Assembly (NCBI GenBank): GCA_900551435.1
Contig: URVW01000010.1
Location: forward strand, 1 to 42,042
Source: an uncultured Faecalibacterium sp.
GTDB lineage: Bacteria > Bacillota > Clostridia > Oscillospirales > Ruminococcaceae
Length of the DNA: 42,042 nt
Reading direction: 5' to 3'
In this document: in pieces, positions 7,870 to 16,042 of the stretch
Layout of the letters: the number at the start of each line of letters is the position of its first letter
Position numbering within the stretch: the stretch's first letter is position 1
The notes under the pieces: generated by a model
Told to the model about the DNA's origin: nothing
Database searches by the model: none
Seen by the model: only the letters and a program-made list of their open reading frames with translations
Program-made: the position numbers and the translations under genes

Positions 7870-8475
7870 TTAGGATTCGCTGGACTGCGGAACGAGGGCG
7901 TCCACGACCTTCTGCAGAGCGGCCCAGTTCTCCTTCGAGCAGCCGGGGAGCTTCTTGGCGTTCAGGCCGGCATCCGAAATACGGCCCTCCATGCTGGCTT
8001 TGTCGGTCAGCAGGGTGTTGGCGTCCTCTTTGATGAGGGGCCATGCGTCCGCAAAGCTGTCCTGCTCGTCGCTGGACAGGCTGTCGAACCAAGTGGTATA
8101 GGCGTCCTGAATGGCGTCGGTGGAGCGCATGGCGAGGTTGCCGTTCTCCGCCCAGCTCAGCAGCGAAGATGCCGCGATGACGGATTTGAGCGAGCAGCCC
8201 GACACGCCGGGACCCCAGCCGAGGCAGGGCGCAAAGGCTTCCTTGGTGTTGTTGATGGAGAAGATGGAGTTTTCGTCCTCATCCAGCGTCGGGTTCAGCT
8301 TGCCGGTGTTGGCCTGTGTGGTGGAAGAAGGGATGCTCTCGCTGGACGAAGCCGCCGCCGAAGAAGCGGGCGAAGCTGCGCTGGAAGCGTCGTTCGAGGT
8401 GGTGCTGCATCCCGCCAGCACGCCGCACAGCAGCGCCGCGCAGACCAGCAGGGAAAGGATACGGTTGCGAATCAT
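7870..8475 (-). CDS. putative lipoprotein, Ser/Ala-rich linker, unknown function
   Basis: A 201-residue protein with a type II signal peptide ending LAGC (Cys about residue 23), then a Ser/Ala-rich flexible linker of roughly 30 residues and a mainly helical C-terminal domain that I do not recognise. The linker suggests that the domain is held away from the membrane. The ATG at 8475 follows AAAGGAGGACC; an in-frame extension upstream would put a charged stretch before the signal peptide. The gene is divergent from the PTS transporter and converges on the DUF362 gene. Confidence 0.83.
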   Translation of the reverse strand: MIRNRILSLLVCAALLCGVLAGCSTTSNDASSAASPASSAAASSSESIPSSTTQANTGKLNPTLDEDENSIFSINNTKEAFAPCLGWGPGVSGCSLKSVIAASSLLSWAENGNLAMRSTDAIQDAYTTWFDSLSSDEQDSFADAWPLIKEDANTLLTDKASMEGRISDAGLNAKKLPGCSKENWAALQKVVDALVPQSSES

Positions 8476-8538
8476 ACAGGGTCCTCCTTTTATCGGTTCC
8501 CGGCAGACCGGCCGGGGAAGCTCTCTGGGCTTAGCTCT

Positions 8539-8567
8539 AGTATACTGTGCTGTCGTGCGGTTGTCAA
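8539..8567 (-). promoter_or_regulatory. consensus promoter of the lipoprotein gene
   Basis: Minus strand TTGACA (8562-8567), 17 bases, TATACT (8539-8544). Only one mismatch to the sigma-A consensus. Confidence 0.85.
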
Positions 8568-8647
8568 TCAGCGTATGCAGGACGAATTTCAACCGCTGCT
8601 GTGCAAATTGTACAAACTTTTCCGGAAATTTTCGCTTTCGGGTGGGA

Positions 8648-8676
8648 TTGACAATTTTTGCGCTGGCTCGTATAAT
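8648..8676 (+). promoter_or_regulatory. consensus promoter of the PTS gene
   Basis: TTGACA (8648-8653), 17-base spacer, TATAAT (8671-8676): a perfect sigma-A promoter. Confidence 0.87.
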
Positions 8677-8734
8677 TCACTCATAAAATAAAATGGATGC
8701 GGCTGTGCATCTGGGAGAAAAGAGGGACAAATGT

Positions 8735-10273
8735 ATGCAGAAACTCCTGCAAAAACTTGAGCTGTTTTCGCAGTCGCTTCTGGCGCCGCTGTCCTATCTG
8801 ACTGCCGCAGGACTGTTCCTCGTGGCGGGCGCGCTGCTCACCAGCGCCCCTCTGCGCCAGCTCTGCCCGGTGCTGAACTGGCTGCCCATCCGGCTGACGG
8901 GTCAGGTGCTCTATAACGGGATGATGGTCCTCATCAACGACCTCAGCGTCCTGCTCTGCGTGGGCATCGCGGCCGTGCGCACCCGCAACGAACGGCAAGA
9001 AGCGGCCCTTCTGGCCCTGATGGCCTACCTGATCTTTTTGACGGTCAACCATACGGCGCTGGACATGCTGGGCCAGCTGGCCGAAGCGGACGGCCTGACC
9101 GGCCTTGCCGCCACCGGTCAGACCACGATCTTGGGCATTCAGGTCATGGACACCGGCGTGGCGGGCGGCATCCTGCTGGGCTTCGTGGTGGCCCGCATCT
9201 TTGACCGCACCTGCGAAAAACGGTTCTCCGGCATGATCGCACAGCTGTATTCCGGGCTGCGGTGGTCGTTTTTGTGCATCGCGGCCTTTGCGGTCGTGTT
9301 TGGGCTGAGCGTCTGTTTCGTCTGGCCGCCGATTCAGGCGGGCATCCGCTCGGTGACGGGCTGGATCGCGGCGTCCGACAACGCGGGCGTGTTCCTCTAT
9401 GGCTTTTTGGAGCGGCTGCTCATCCCCACAGGACTGCACCACCTCATCTATATGCCGTTCCAGTTCTCGGCGCTGGGAGGCTCGCTGACGGTCGGCTCCA
9501 TCACCTATACCGGGGCCTACGCCGTGACCATGGCGGAGTATTCCTACGGCCTTCCGCTGACCGACAACATGATCTGGATGTATACCGGCTTCACCAAGAC
9601 GTTCGGCTATCTGGGCATTGCGGCGGCGTTCGTGTTCACGGCCAAAAAGGAGAACCGCCGCCGGACGGCTGCCGCGGTCTTTCCGCTGGCAGTCACGGCG
9701 TCGCTGGCATCCATCACGGAACCCATCGACTTCTTGTTCTGCTTCGTCTCGCCGGTGCTGTGGGTCGTCCATGCGGCCATCACGGGCAGTTTCATGGTCC
9801 TGCTCAAAGTCCTGCACGTCCATGCGTTCACGTCCAATTTGCTGGGTTCGCTGGTGTTCAACCTCAGCGCGGGCGCAGAGCAGACCGGCTATCCGCTGCT
9901 GTATCTGCTGGGCATTGCAGAGATCTTGGTCTATTTCATCGTGTTTTCGGTCCTTATCCGGGTGATGGACCTTCCCACCCCGGGTCGTGTGCCGGAAAAA
10001 GCCGCCGCAGAGCAGGAGATCGACCCCGCCGGCATCCGGCGGCTCATCACGGCGCTGGGCGGGCCGGAAAACATCCGGGAAGTGGACAACTGCTTCACCC
10101 GTCTGCGGGTCACGGTGCAGGATACCGCCCTGCTGGACACTTCGGCCCTGCTGGCGATGCCCCACAAGGGGCTGGTGCAGGAAGGCCAGCGGCTGCAGCT
10201 GGTCTGCGGATTACAGGCCGCACAGGTGCGGCGGGCGGTGGACCAGCAGCTGTCGCTCTGCACCCCGGCCTGA
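8735..10273 (+). CDS. PTS transporter EIIC-EIIB, glucose/maltoside superfamily
   Basis: A 512-residue sugar phosphotransferase permease. Residues about 1-425 are the membrane EIIC domain, with the conserved turn SITEPIDFLFCFVSP (compare the GITEPIEF signature of the glucose/MalX group). Residues about 440-512 are the EIIB domain, with the phosphocysteine at about residue 453 in DNCFTRLRV. No EIIA domain is fused or encoded nearby, so a shared EIIA must be used. The substrate cannot be read from sequence; a hexose, N-acetylhexosamine or alpha-glucoside is likely. The ATG at 8735 follows AGAGGG; an earlier in-frame ATG at 8693 lacks a ribosome site. No regulator or glycosidase lies beside it. 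Confidence 0.9.
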   Translation: MQKLLQKLELFSQSLLAPLSYLTAAGLFLVAGALLTSAPLRQLCPVLNWLPIRLTGQVLYNGMMVLINDLSVLLCVGIAAVRTRNERQEAALLALMAYLIFLTVNHTALDMLGQLAEADGLTGLAATGQTTILGIQVMDTGVAGGILLGFVVARIFDRTCEKRFSGMIAQLYSGLRWSFLCIAAFAVVFGLSVCFVWPPIQAGIRSVTGWIAASDNAGVFLYGFLERLLIPTGLHHLIYMPFQFSALGGSLTVGSITYTGAYAVTMAEYSYGLPLTDNMIWMYTGFTKTFGYLGIAAAFVFTAKKENRRRTAAAVFPLAVTASLASITEPIDFLFCFVSPVLWVVHAAITGSFMVLLKVLHVHAFTSNLLGSLVFNLSAGAEQTGYPLLYLLGIAEILVYFIVFSVLIRVMDLPTPGRVPEKAAAEQEIDPAGIRRLITALGGPENIREVDNCFTRLRVTVQDTALLDTSALLAMPHKGLVQEGQRLQLVCGLQAAQVRRAVDQQLSLCTPA

Positions 10274-10274
10274 G

Positions 10275-10303
10275 TTGCTTTTTGCCCCTGAAGCGGCTAT
10301 AAT
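10275..10303 (+). promoter_or_regulatory. promoter of apeB-gluQ
   Basis: TTGCTT (10275-10280), 17 bases, TATAAT (10298-10303), starting two bases after the PTS stop codon. Confidence 0.75.
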
Positions 10304-10374
10304 GAGAACGAAAAACTGGGTCACGCGAACGCAGGACCACAAAGTTGGAATAAAAAATCCAAAGGAGACTCACG

Positions 10375-11685
10375 ATGCAGAATTTTTCGATCGATGATCT
10401 GTTTGACTTTCTGAACAAAGGCGTCAGCGCCTTCCACTCCACGGCGGCGGCTGTGGCGATCCTGGAGGCCAACGGCTACCAGAACTGCCCGGAGAGCGCG
10501 GCATGGGACCTCGTTCCCGGCGGCAAATACTACACCACCCGCAACGGCTCTGCGGTGCTGGCATGGCGGATGCCCAAGGGACAGCTGACCGGCTGGCACG
10601 CTACGGCGAGCCACAGCGATTCCCCCACTTGGAAGATCAAGGAGCTGGACGGCGGCAAGGACGCTGTCTTTGCCCGCGCAGAGACCGAAGGTTACGGCGG
10701 CATGATCATGCCCAGCTGGCTGGATCGTCCCTTGAGCGTGGCGGGCCGCATCCTCGTCCGCACCGAGACCGGCATCGAGAGCCGTCTGGTGAACCCGGAC
10801 CGTGCGCTGGCCTGCATCCCCAATGTCTGCATCCACTTTGACCACGAGGTCAACAAGGGCAAGAACTACAACCCGCAGGTCGATCTGCAGCCCATCTTCG
10901 GCGCGGCCGGGACCACCCTGCGCGAAGTTCTGGCCGAGGAAGCCGGTGTCAAGGCCGAGGATATTCTGGATTCCGACCTCGTGCTCTGCACCCGCGAAAA
11001 GGCCGAGCGCGTGGGCCTGAAGGGTGAATACTTCATGTCCGGCCGCATCGATGACCTCGAGTGCGCTTACACCACCCTGTGGGGCTTCCTGCAGGGCCGC
11101 GGCGAGGAAGAGGGCCGCGGCGATATCTGGGTCATGTTCGACAACGAGGAAGTTGGTTCTTCCAGCCGTCAGGGCGCACAGGGCACGCTGATGGCCGATG
11201 TTCTGGCCCGCATCGAGGAGCAGCTCGGCGTGACCCGCGAGCAGAGCATCCGTGCGTGCACCAACAGTCTGCTGCTGAGCGCCGACAACGGCCATGCGAC
11301 CCACCCCAACCACCCCGAAAAGAGTGACCCTGCCCACCCCGTCACGCTGGGCGGCGGCGTCCTGCTCAAGTATAACGCCCGCCAGACCTACACCACCAGC
11401 GGCTTTACCGGTGCGGCCTTTGCGGCCATCTGCAAGAACGCCGGGGTCCCGGTGCAGGTGGCGTCCAACCGCGCGGATGTTCCCGGCGGCTCGACGCTGG
11501 GCAACCTGCTGGGTCATCAGATCCTGATCCCGATGGTCGATATCGGTCTGGCCCAGCTGGCCATGCACTCTTCCATGGAGACGGCCAGCTGCATCGATGC
11601 TGAGTACATGGCAAAGGCTGTGGCCGAGTTCTATAACACCCCCATCTCTCAGCCGAAGGATGGCGAATGGAAGCTGGGCCTGTGA
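10375..11685 (+). CDS. apeB: M18 family aminopeptidase
   Basis: A 436-residue zinc metallo-aminopeptidase of family M18 (aspartyl aminopeptidase-like), a cytosolic enzyme that removes N-terminal residues from peptides and usually forms a tetrahedral dodecamer. Metal-ligand and catalytic motifs are visible: ASHSDSP with His80 and Asp82, DNEEVGSS from residue 256 (general base and metal ligand), SADNGHATHPNHP (about 302-314), and the late AMHSSME near residue 400 corresponding to the conserved C-terminal His. The length is normal. AAAGGAGA sits upstream of the ATG. It overlaps the start of gluQ. Confidence 0.95.
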   Translation: MQNFSIDDLFDFLNKGVSAFHSTAAAVAILEANGYQNCPESAAWDLVPGGKYYTTRNGSAVLAWRMPKGQLTGWHATASHSDSPTWKIKELDGGKDAVFARAETEGYGGMIMPSWLDRPLSVAGRILVRTETGIESRLVNPDRALACIPNVCIHFDHEVNKGKNYNPQVDLQPIFGAAGTTLREVLAEEAGVKAEDILDSDLVLCTREKAERVGLKGEYFMSGRIDDLECAYTTLWGFLQGRGEEEGRGDIWVMFDNEEVGSSSRQGAQGTLMADVLARIEEQLGVTREQSIRACTNSLLLSADNGHATHPNHPEKSDPAHPVTLGGGVLLKYNARQTYTTSGFTGAAFAAICKNAGVPVQVASNRADVPGGSTLGNLLGHQILIPMVDIGLAQLAMHSSMETASCIDAEYMAKAVAEFYNTPISQPKDGEWKLGL

Positions 11686-12626
11686 GCGGCGTCACCGGGC
11701 GGTTCGCGCCCAGCCCCAGCGGGCGGCTGCATCTGGGAAATCTCGCGTGCAGTCTGCTGGCGTGGCTGAGCGCCAAGCATGAGGGCGGAAAGATCGTCCT
11801 CCGCATCGAGGACTTGGACGCGGAGCGCTGTCCCCGCAGATATGCCGACCTTCTGGAAGAGGACCTTGCATGGCTGGGCCTGTTCTGGGATGAGGGCGGG
11901 AGCCATGGCGGCCCCAACGGCCCGTATTACCAGAGCGAATGCGCGGAGATCTACACCGAGAGCTACCGCAAGCTGGAAGCGCAGGGGCTGGTCTATCCCT
12001 GCTTCTGCTCCCGCGCCCAGCTCCATGCGGCCAGCGCGCCCCACACCTCGGATGGAAATGTCATCTATCCGGGGACCTGCCGGGACCTGACGCCGGAGCA
12101 GATCGCCGAAAAGCGAAAGACCAAGGCTCCGGCCTACCGCCTGAAAGTGCCGGATGAAGAGATCACTTTTACGGATGGCTGCATGGGCGTCCACCGCGAA
12201 AATCTTCTGCGCGACTGCGGCGATTTCTACCTCCGCCGCGCCGACGGCGTGTTCGCCTATCAGCTGGCGGTGGTCGTCGATGATGCCCGGATGGGTGTCA
12301 CTGAAGTCGTGCGGGGCGAGGACCTGCTCTCGTCCACGGCACGGCAGCTGTATCTTTACCGGCTGCTGGGCCTTCCGGCTCCCCGGTTCGCCCACTGTCC
12401 GCTGCTGCTGGCCCCAGATGGGCGGCGGCTGTCCAAGCGGGACGGTGACCAGAGCTTGGAGAATCTCCGCGCAAAATATACCGCAGAAGAGATCATCGGC
12501 AAGCTGGCCTATGTCTACGGCTTGCAGGAAGCACCGGACCCCCGCACCCCGGAAAGCCTCATCGCAGATTTTTCGTGGGACAAGGTCCCCAAACACGATC
12601 TCTGTCTGCCGGAAAATCTGTTTTAA
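11667..12626 (+). CDS. gluQ: glutamyl-Q tRNA(Asp) synthetase
   Basis: A 319-residue, class I synthetase-like enzyme lacking an anticodon-binding domain. GluQ-RS activates glutamate and attaches it to the queuosine base in tRNA(Asp). Visible elements are GRFAPSPSGRLHLGN (HIGH-like motif), the zinc ligands CFC and YPGTC (about residues 109-140), and LSKRDGD (KMSKS-like, about 253). The end after about 300 residues matches this subfamily and not GltX. The ATG at 11667 has AAGGA six bases upstream and overlaps apeB by 19 bases; a GTG at 11682 overlapping the apeB stop as GTGA is an equally plausible coupled start. Its presence implies that the host makes or salvages queuosine. Confidence 0.94.
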   Translation: MEAGPVSGVTGRFAPSPSGRLHLGNLACSLLAWLSAKHEGGKIVLRIEDLDAERCPRRYADLLEEDLAWLGLFWDEGGSHGGPNGPYYQSECAEIYTESYRKLEAQGLVYPCFCSRAQLHAASAPHTSDGNVIYPGTCRDLTPEQIAEKRKTKAPAYRLKVPDEEITFTDGCMGVHRENLLRDCGDFYLRRADGVFAYQLAVVVDDARMGVTEVVRGEDLLSSTARQLYLYRLLGLPAPRFAHCPLLLAPDGRRLSKRDGDQSLENLRAKYTAEEIIGKLAYVYGLQEAPDPRTPESLIADFSWDKVPKHDLCLPENLF

Positions 12627-12631
12627 GCACG

Positions 12632-12662
12632 AAAAAAGCACCTGCGATGCAGGTGCTTTTTT
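12632..12662. terminator. bidirectional intrinsic terminator
   Basis: A perfect 14-bp stem AAAAAAGCACCTGC with a 3-base loop; the A and T ends of the stem provide U-tracts in both directions. It serves gluQ and the converging PAP2 gene. Confidence 0.92.
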
Positions 12663-12669
12663 CAATTCA

Positions 12670-13323
12670 TTACGACCGCTGCAAAATGCGGGAATCGCTG
12701 TGCTCCAGTGTGGTGGCGGCGGTGTCGATCACCATCGCCAGCAGGATGCCCAGCAGGACATCGATGCAACTGTGCTGCTTGAGCAGGATCGTAGATGCGA
12801 TGATGGACAGGCAGAGCACCGCCGAAGCCGGACGCATCCAGCGGCGGCGCGGCGCTTCAAAGATGGAGCTGCGGTAGTAGGCCATCATCAGGGTGACCGA
12901 GTTGAACACATGGATGGACGGGCAGACGTTGGTGGCCGTGTCGGTGGAATACAGCCAGCGGACGGTCCGGGCGAAGATGTCCGAGCCGTAGACGCGGTAG
13001 GGGCGGAGGTCCAGCCCGTTCGGGATGAGCACATACACCGCCAGCGCGAAGGTCATGCCCGCGAACAGCGGCAGACACAGCCGCCAGAAGTCGGCGCGGG
13101 GCGCTTTCCAGAGCAGATAGAACAGGGTGAACGGGATCCAGACGAACCACGCAAAATAGGGGATGACTGCATACTTGCAGAAGGGGATGAGGTCGTCCAG
13201 ATGACAGTGGACCCAGACTTCGGGCACGGTGATGTTGGCTTCGAGCCAGTGGAACACCGAGAGATAAAACACGAGATAAAACGCCATGAACCAGATGGGA
13301 TGGCGGGAAAACCAGCTTCGCAT
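12670..13323 (-). CDS. PAP2-superfamily membrane phosphatase
   Basis: A 217-residue integral membrane protein with about six hydrophobic segments. It shows the PAP2 active-site patterns CPSIHVFNS (motif 2, in the PSxH form typical of the AUR1-like subgroup) and KQHSCIDVLLG (motif 3 with catalytic His and Asp). A possible motif 1 is LRPYRVYG. The family acts on phosphorylated lipids or polyprenyl diphosphates on the outer face of the membrane. The substrate here is unknown; a second undecaprenyl-diphosphate phosphatase beside UppP is possible. The ATG at 13323 follows GGAAG; an in-frame GTG nine bases earlier is less likely. Confidence 0.87.
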   Translation of the reverse strand: MRSWFSRHPIWFMAFYLVFYLSVFHWLEANITVPEVWVHCHLDDLIPFCKYAVIPYFAWFVWIPFTLFYLLWKAPRADFWRLCLPLFAGMTFALAVYVLIPNGLDLRPYRVYGSDIFARTVRWLYSTDTATNVCPSIHVFNSVTLMMAYYRSSIFEAPRRRWMRPASAVLCLSIIASTILLKQHSCIDVLLGILLAMVIDTAATTLEHSDSRILQRS

Positions 13324-13384
13324 GGAACACACTTCCTTTTTTGGAATTCAGGGCAAACGCCCTTAAAGTTCTTTGCAGCGTATC

Positions 13385-13413
13385 ATTATACGCCGGATAT
13401 CCGACAAAAACAA
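13385..13413 (-). promoter_or_regulatory. promoter of the PAP2 gene
   Basis: Minus strand TTGTTT (13408-13413), 17 bases, TATAAT (13385-13390). Confidence 0.7.
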
Positions 13414-13541
13414 GTCGAAAAGATGACAAGTTTGTGTCACCATCCCGAAAGAATTTGTGCGTTTTTGAAGGTCCCCGGCCGGCCACTCCGGGAAGCTTCT
13501 CTGTCTATCATACGAATCAGAAGAGGGATTTCCTGCATGAA

Positions 13542-13576
13542 AAATGGCCGTCACAAAATTTTTGTGACGGCCGTTT
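13542..13576 (-). terminator. intrinsic terminator after the lipoprotein gene
   Basis: GGCCGTCACAAAA (13546-13558) pairs with TTTTGTGACGGCC (13560-13572); the minus strand continues ATTTTTC. It lies 13 bases past the stop at 13589. Confidence 0.85.
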
Positions 13577-13588
13577 GAATATCAGAGG

Positions 13589-14368
13589 TTAATTCCAAGG
13601 GGTGACGGTGACTTCATAATCATCGTAGACGGGATATTTGGACTGCAGGATGGTATACGCCGCAGAACCGCCCGCCGGAACAGTGAGAAGCATGGTGGGC
13701 GCGTTCACCGAAACGACTTTGCCATCCTTTTTCAGGATCAAAGAAACTTTGACCTGACTGGGGAACTGGCTGGTGTTGGAGACGGTCCCGGTGAAAGAGT
13801 TGGCGTTCGACGTGGCATTTTTGCGCTCGGTGACGGTCCGGATAAAATCGCTGGAACGGACGATCTTCGGCGTGCCGGTCGAAGCATCGACTGCGGGAGT
13901 CTTGTAATTCACGTCGTCAAAGGTAAAGGCTGCGCTTGCGGGGATCCAGTTCGAATAACTCTTGAGGTACACGAAGCGGACCGAGTCCTTGGGGGCAACA
14001 GAAGGCGTATAGGTATAGTCCGTCTTGACCGCCCCGGCGGCGTCGGTCAGCTTGAAGCGGAGCCGTGCTTTCAGATTATACGAGCTGCTATCGTTGGTCA
14101 CACAGAACACATAGCCGACGATGTATTTGCCTTCATCGTCGCGGTAAATGCTGTAACTTTCCATCTGGATGCTCGGCGCGGGTTTGGAATCATCGGGAGT
14201 CGTGCCGCCATTCGAATTATCCGTGTCGCTGCCGGAATTGGTGTCGCCGGAAGGGGAATTGGAGCCATTGCTGCCCGGGTTCGAGGGGGCATCGCTGGGG
14301 CCGCAACCCGCCAGCAGGGCGCACAGGAGCATCGCGGCGAGAAAGAGCGCGGCAAAGCGTTGTTTCAT
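13589..14368 (-). CDS. putative lipoprotein with FxLYD-like domain
   Basis: A 259-residue protein with a lipoprotein signal ending LAGC (Cys about residue 22), a Gly/Ser/Asn/Asp linker to about residue 65, and a beta-rich C-terminal region. That region includes YIVGYVFCVTNDSS and a second repeat FTGTVSNTSQFPSQVKVSLILKK with a tail of the same rhythm. The pattern G-x-V-x-N-x-[ST] followed by a paired strand resembles FxLYD domains of surface lipoproteins. The function is unknown. CAGGAGG precedes the ATG. The upstream MATE gene reads in the same direction with no obvious terminator between, but this gene has its own promoter. Confidence 0.85.
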   Translation of the reverse strand: MKQRFAALFLAAMLLCALLAGCGPSDAPSNPGSNGSNSPSGDTNSGSDTDNSNGGTTPDDSKPAPSIQMESYSIYRDDEGKYIVGYVFCVTNDSSSYNLKARLRFKLTDAAGAVKTDYTYTPSVAPKDSVRFVYLKSYSNWIPASAAFTFDDVNYKTPAVDASTGTPKIVRSSDFIRTVTERKNATSNANSFTGTVSNTSQFPSQVKVSLILKKDGKVVSVNAPTMLLTVPAGGSAAYTILQSKYPVYDDYEVTVTPWN

Positions 14369-14403
14369 AAAAACCTCCTGACGAAAGATTTATCTCTGCC
14401 CTT

Positions 14404-14431
14404 ATTGTACACGAAAGCTGTCAAAATGCAA
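14404..14431 (-). promoter_or_regulatory. probable promoter of the FxLYD-like lipoprotein gene
   Basis: Minus strand TTGCAT (14426-14431), 16 bases, TACAAT (14404-14409). Confidence 0.6.
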
Positions 14432-14461
14432 TGCAGAACCGAAAATTTTTCCAAGACCGGC

Positions 14462-15820
14462 TCAAATGACCTTCTTTTCCAGCCAGTTGCCCTGGAAGAA
14501 GTGGATGATGAAGAAGAGCGAACGGAACACCCAGTCGAGGAACATGCCGCCCCAGATGCTGAGCAGCGTCGCCTGATGGAAGCCGAGGACCATCAGATAG
14601 CAAAAGCCCACGCGGAACACCCACATCGAAAAGACGCTCACGGTCATGGTGAAGGTGGCGTCGCCCGCCGCGCGGAGGATGTTGGGCAGCGTGAAGCTGG
14701 ACGGCCAGATGAACAGCGAGATGATGTTGAACCACATCATGACCTGCAGGGCCATGGCGTTGGCTTCCGGCGAGAGGTTGAACCACGACAGCGCGACCTT
14801 GTTGAGGAAGAAGAACGCCGACAGGTTCATGACCCACGCACCGGCATAGGCCACCAGCATGAACCGGCGTGCATAGTGGTTGGCCTGTTCCTTTTCGCCC
14901 GCGCCAAGGCACTGGCCGATGACGGTCAGCACGGCCATGCCCACGGCATTGGCTGGGATGTTCAGGAAGGTGGTGATGTTGCCCGCTACGGCGTTGGCGG
15001 CAATGGCCGCTGTGCCGAGGGTGCTGGTCAGGCTGGAAACGGACAGCTTGCCGATCTGGAACATGCCGTTCTCGATGCCGGCCGGGATGCCCACCCGCAG
15101 GATGCGGCGGATGAGGGAGAGGTCCGGCTTCAGGTCGGACAGATGGTCGATGCGGAGCATACAGGAGGGCTTTTCGAGCAGGTATACCACCGCAAAACAG
15201 GCGATCATGCGGGAAATAAGGCTGGCCAGTGCCGCGCCCATGACGCCCATGCCGAAGCCATAGATCAAAATGGCGTTTCCGCCGATGTTGACGACGTTCA
15301 TGACCAGACTGGACAGCATGCTGATCTTGCTGTTGCCCTGCGCCCGGAACAGTGCCGCGCCCGCGTTGTAGACGCCGATGAACGGATAGCTCAGCGCCGA
15401 AAGCAGGAAATACGTCTCGGCGTACCGCATCACATCGTCATCGATGGAGCCGAAGATTCCCCGCAGGATGCCGTGGCGGCCCACGGCGACCACCGTGGCG
15501 ACCACCACGCTCAGGGAGATCATGATGAACATGATCTGGGCAGCGGAAGCCTTGGCGTTTTTGGGTTCGCGGTGGCCGATGTACTGGCTGGCGACGACCG
15601 CGCCGCCGGTGGCCAGCGCGCTGAGCAGCTGGATCATCAGAACATTAAAGGAGTCCACCAGACTGACGCCGGAAACGGCGGCTTCGCCGACCGAGGAGAC
15701 CATCAGCGTATCGGCCAGACCAATGGTCACGCTGAGGGCCTGTTCGGCGATGAGGGGCAGCAGCAGAGCCACCAGCTGCTGGCGGGTGAACATGGGTTTG
15801 GATGTGGTTTTGGTTGTCAT
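14462..15820 (-). CDS. MATE family efflux transporter
   Basis: A 452-residue, twelve-helix MATE exporter, which expels drugs or metabolites in exchange for Na+ or H+. Family features include the N-terminal AEQALSVTIGLADTLMVS with the conserved loop before helix 2, the internal two-fold repeat, and LFRAQGNSKISM near residue 170, a common MATE signature. The start at 15820 (MTTKTTSKPMF) has GGAGGAACG upstream; the longer reading frame contains a non-coding-looking extension. It is one of three MATE genes in this window. The substrate is unknown. Confidence 0.92.
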   Translation of the reverse strand: MTTKTTSKPMFTRQQLVALLLPLIAEQALSVTIGLADTLMVSSVGEAAVSGVSLVDSFNVLMIQLLSALATGGAVVASQYIGHREPKNAKASAAQIMFIMISLSVVVATVVAVGRHGILRGIFGSIDDDVMRYAETYFLLSALSYPFIGVYNAGAALFRAQGNSKISMLSSLVMNVVNIGGNAILIYGFGMGVMGAALASLISRMIACFAVVYLLEKPSCMLRIDHLSDLKPDLSLIRRILRVGIPAGIENGMFQIGKLSVSSLTSTLGTAAIAANAVAGNITTFLNIPANAVGMAVLTVIGQCLGAGEKEQANHYARRFMLVAYAGAWVMNLSAFFFLNKVALSWFNLSPEANAMALQVMMWFNIISLFIWPSSFTLPNILRAAGDATFTMTVSVFSMWVFRVGFCYLMVLGFHQATLLSIWGGMFLDWVFRSLFFIIHFFQGNWLEKKVI

Positions 15821-15857
15821 GCGTTCCTCCTGTGCTTTCCGGAATGGATATGGACTT

Positions 15858-15886
15858 AGCATAGCGCGGAACGAGGGGAAAATCAA
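15858..15886 (-). promoter_or_regulatory. promoter of the MATE gene at 14462-15820
   Basis: Minus strand TTGATT (15881-15886), 17 bases, TATGCT (15858-15863). Confidence 0.65.
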
Positions 15887-15942
15887 GATGTTGTATCCAA
15901 GAATCTCTCAAAATTTTAAGAAAAGAAGTGGATTTGTCCGCC

Positions 15943-15971
15943 TTTACCCCTGCGGCGGGATGTGATAAAAT
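15943..15971 (+). promoter_or_regulatory. promoter of the pyrophosphatase gene
   Basis: TTTACC (15943-15948), 17 bases, TAAAAT (15966-15971). Confidence 0.6.
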
Positions 15972-16042
15972 GAAACTGGACTTCTGTGCACGGCACAGGA
16001 GGAGAAGGTAAATGAATGTAATGTTTGAGAGAGGGAACACCT

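Noticed and set aside
8681..10165. Long minus-strand reading frame of about 494 codons opposite the PTS gene
   Set aside because: Composition is His/Arg/Gln/Asp-rich without domains, as expected for the antisense of a GC-rich gene; the plus strand holds a clear EIICB protein.
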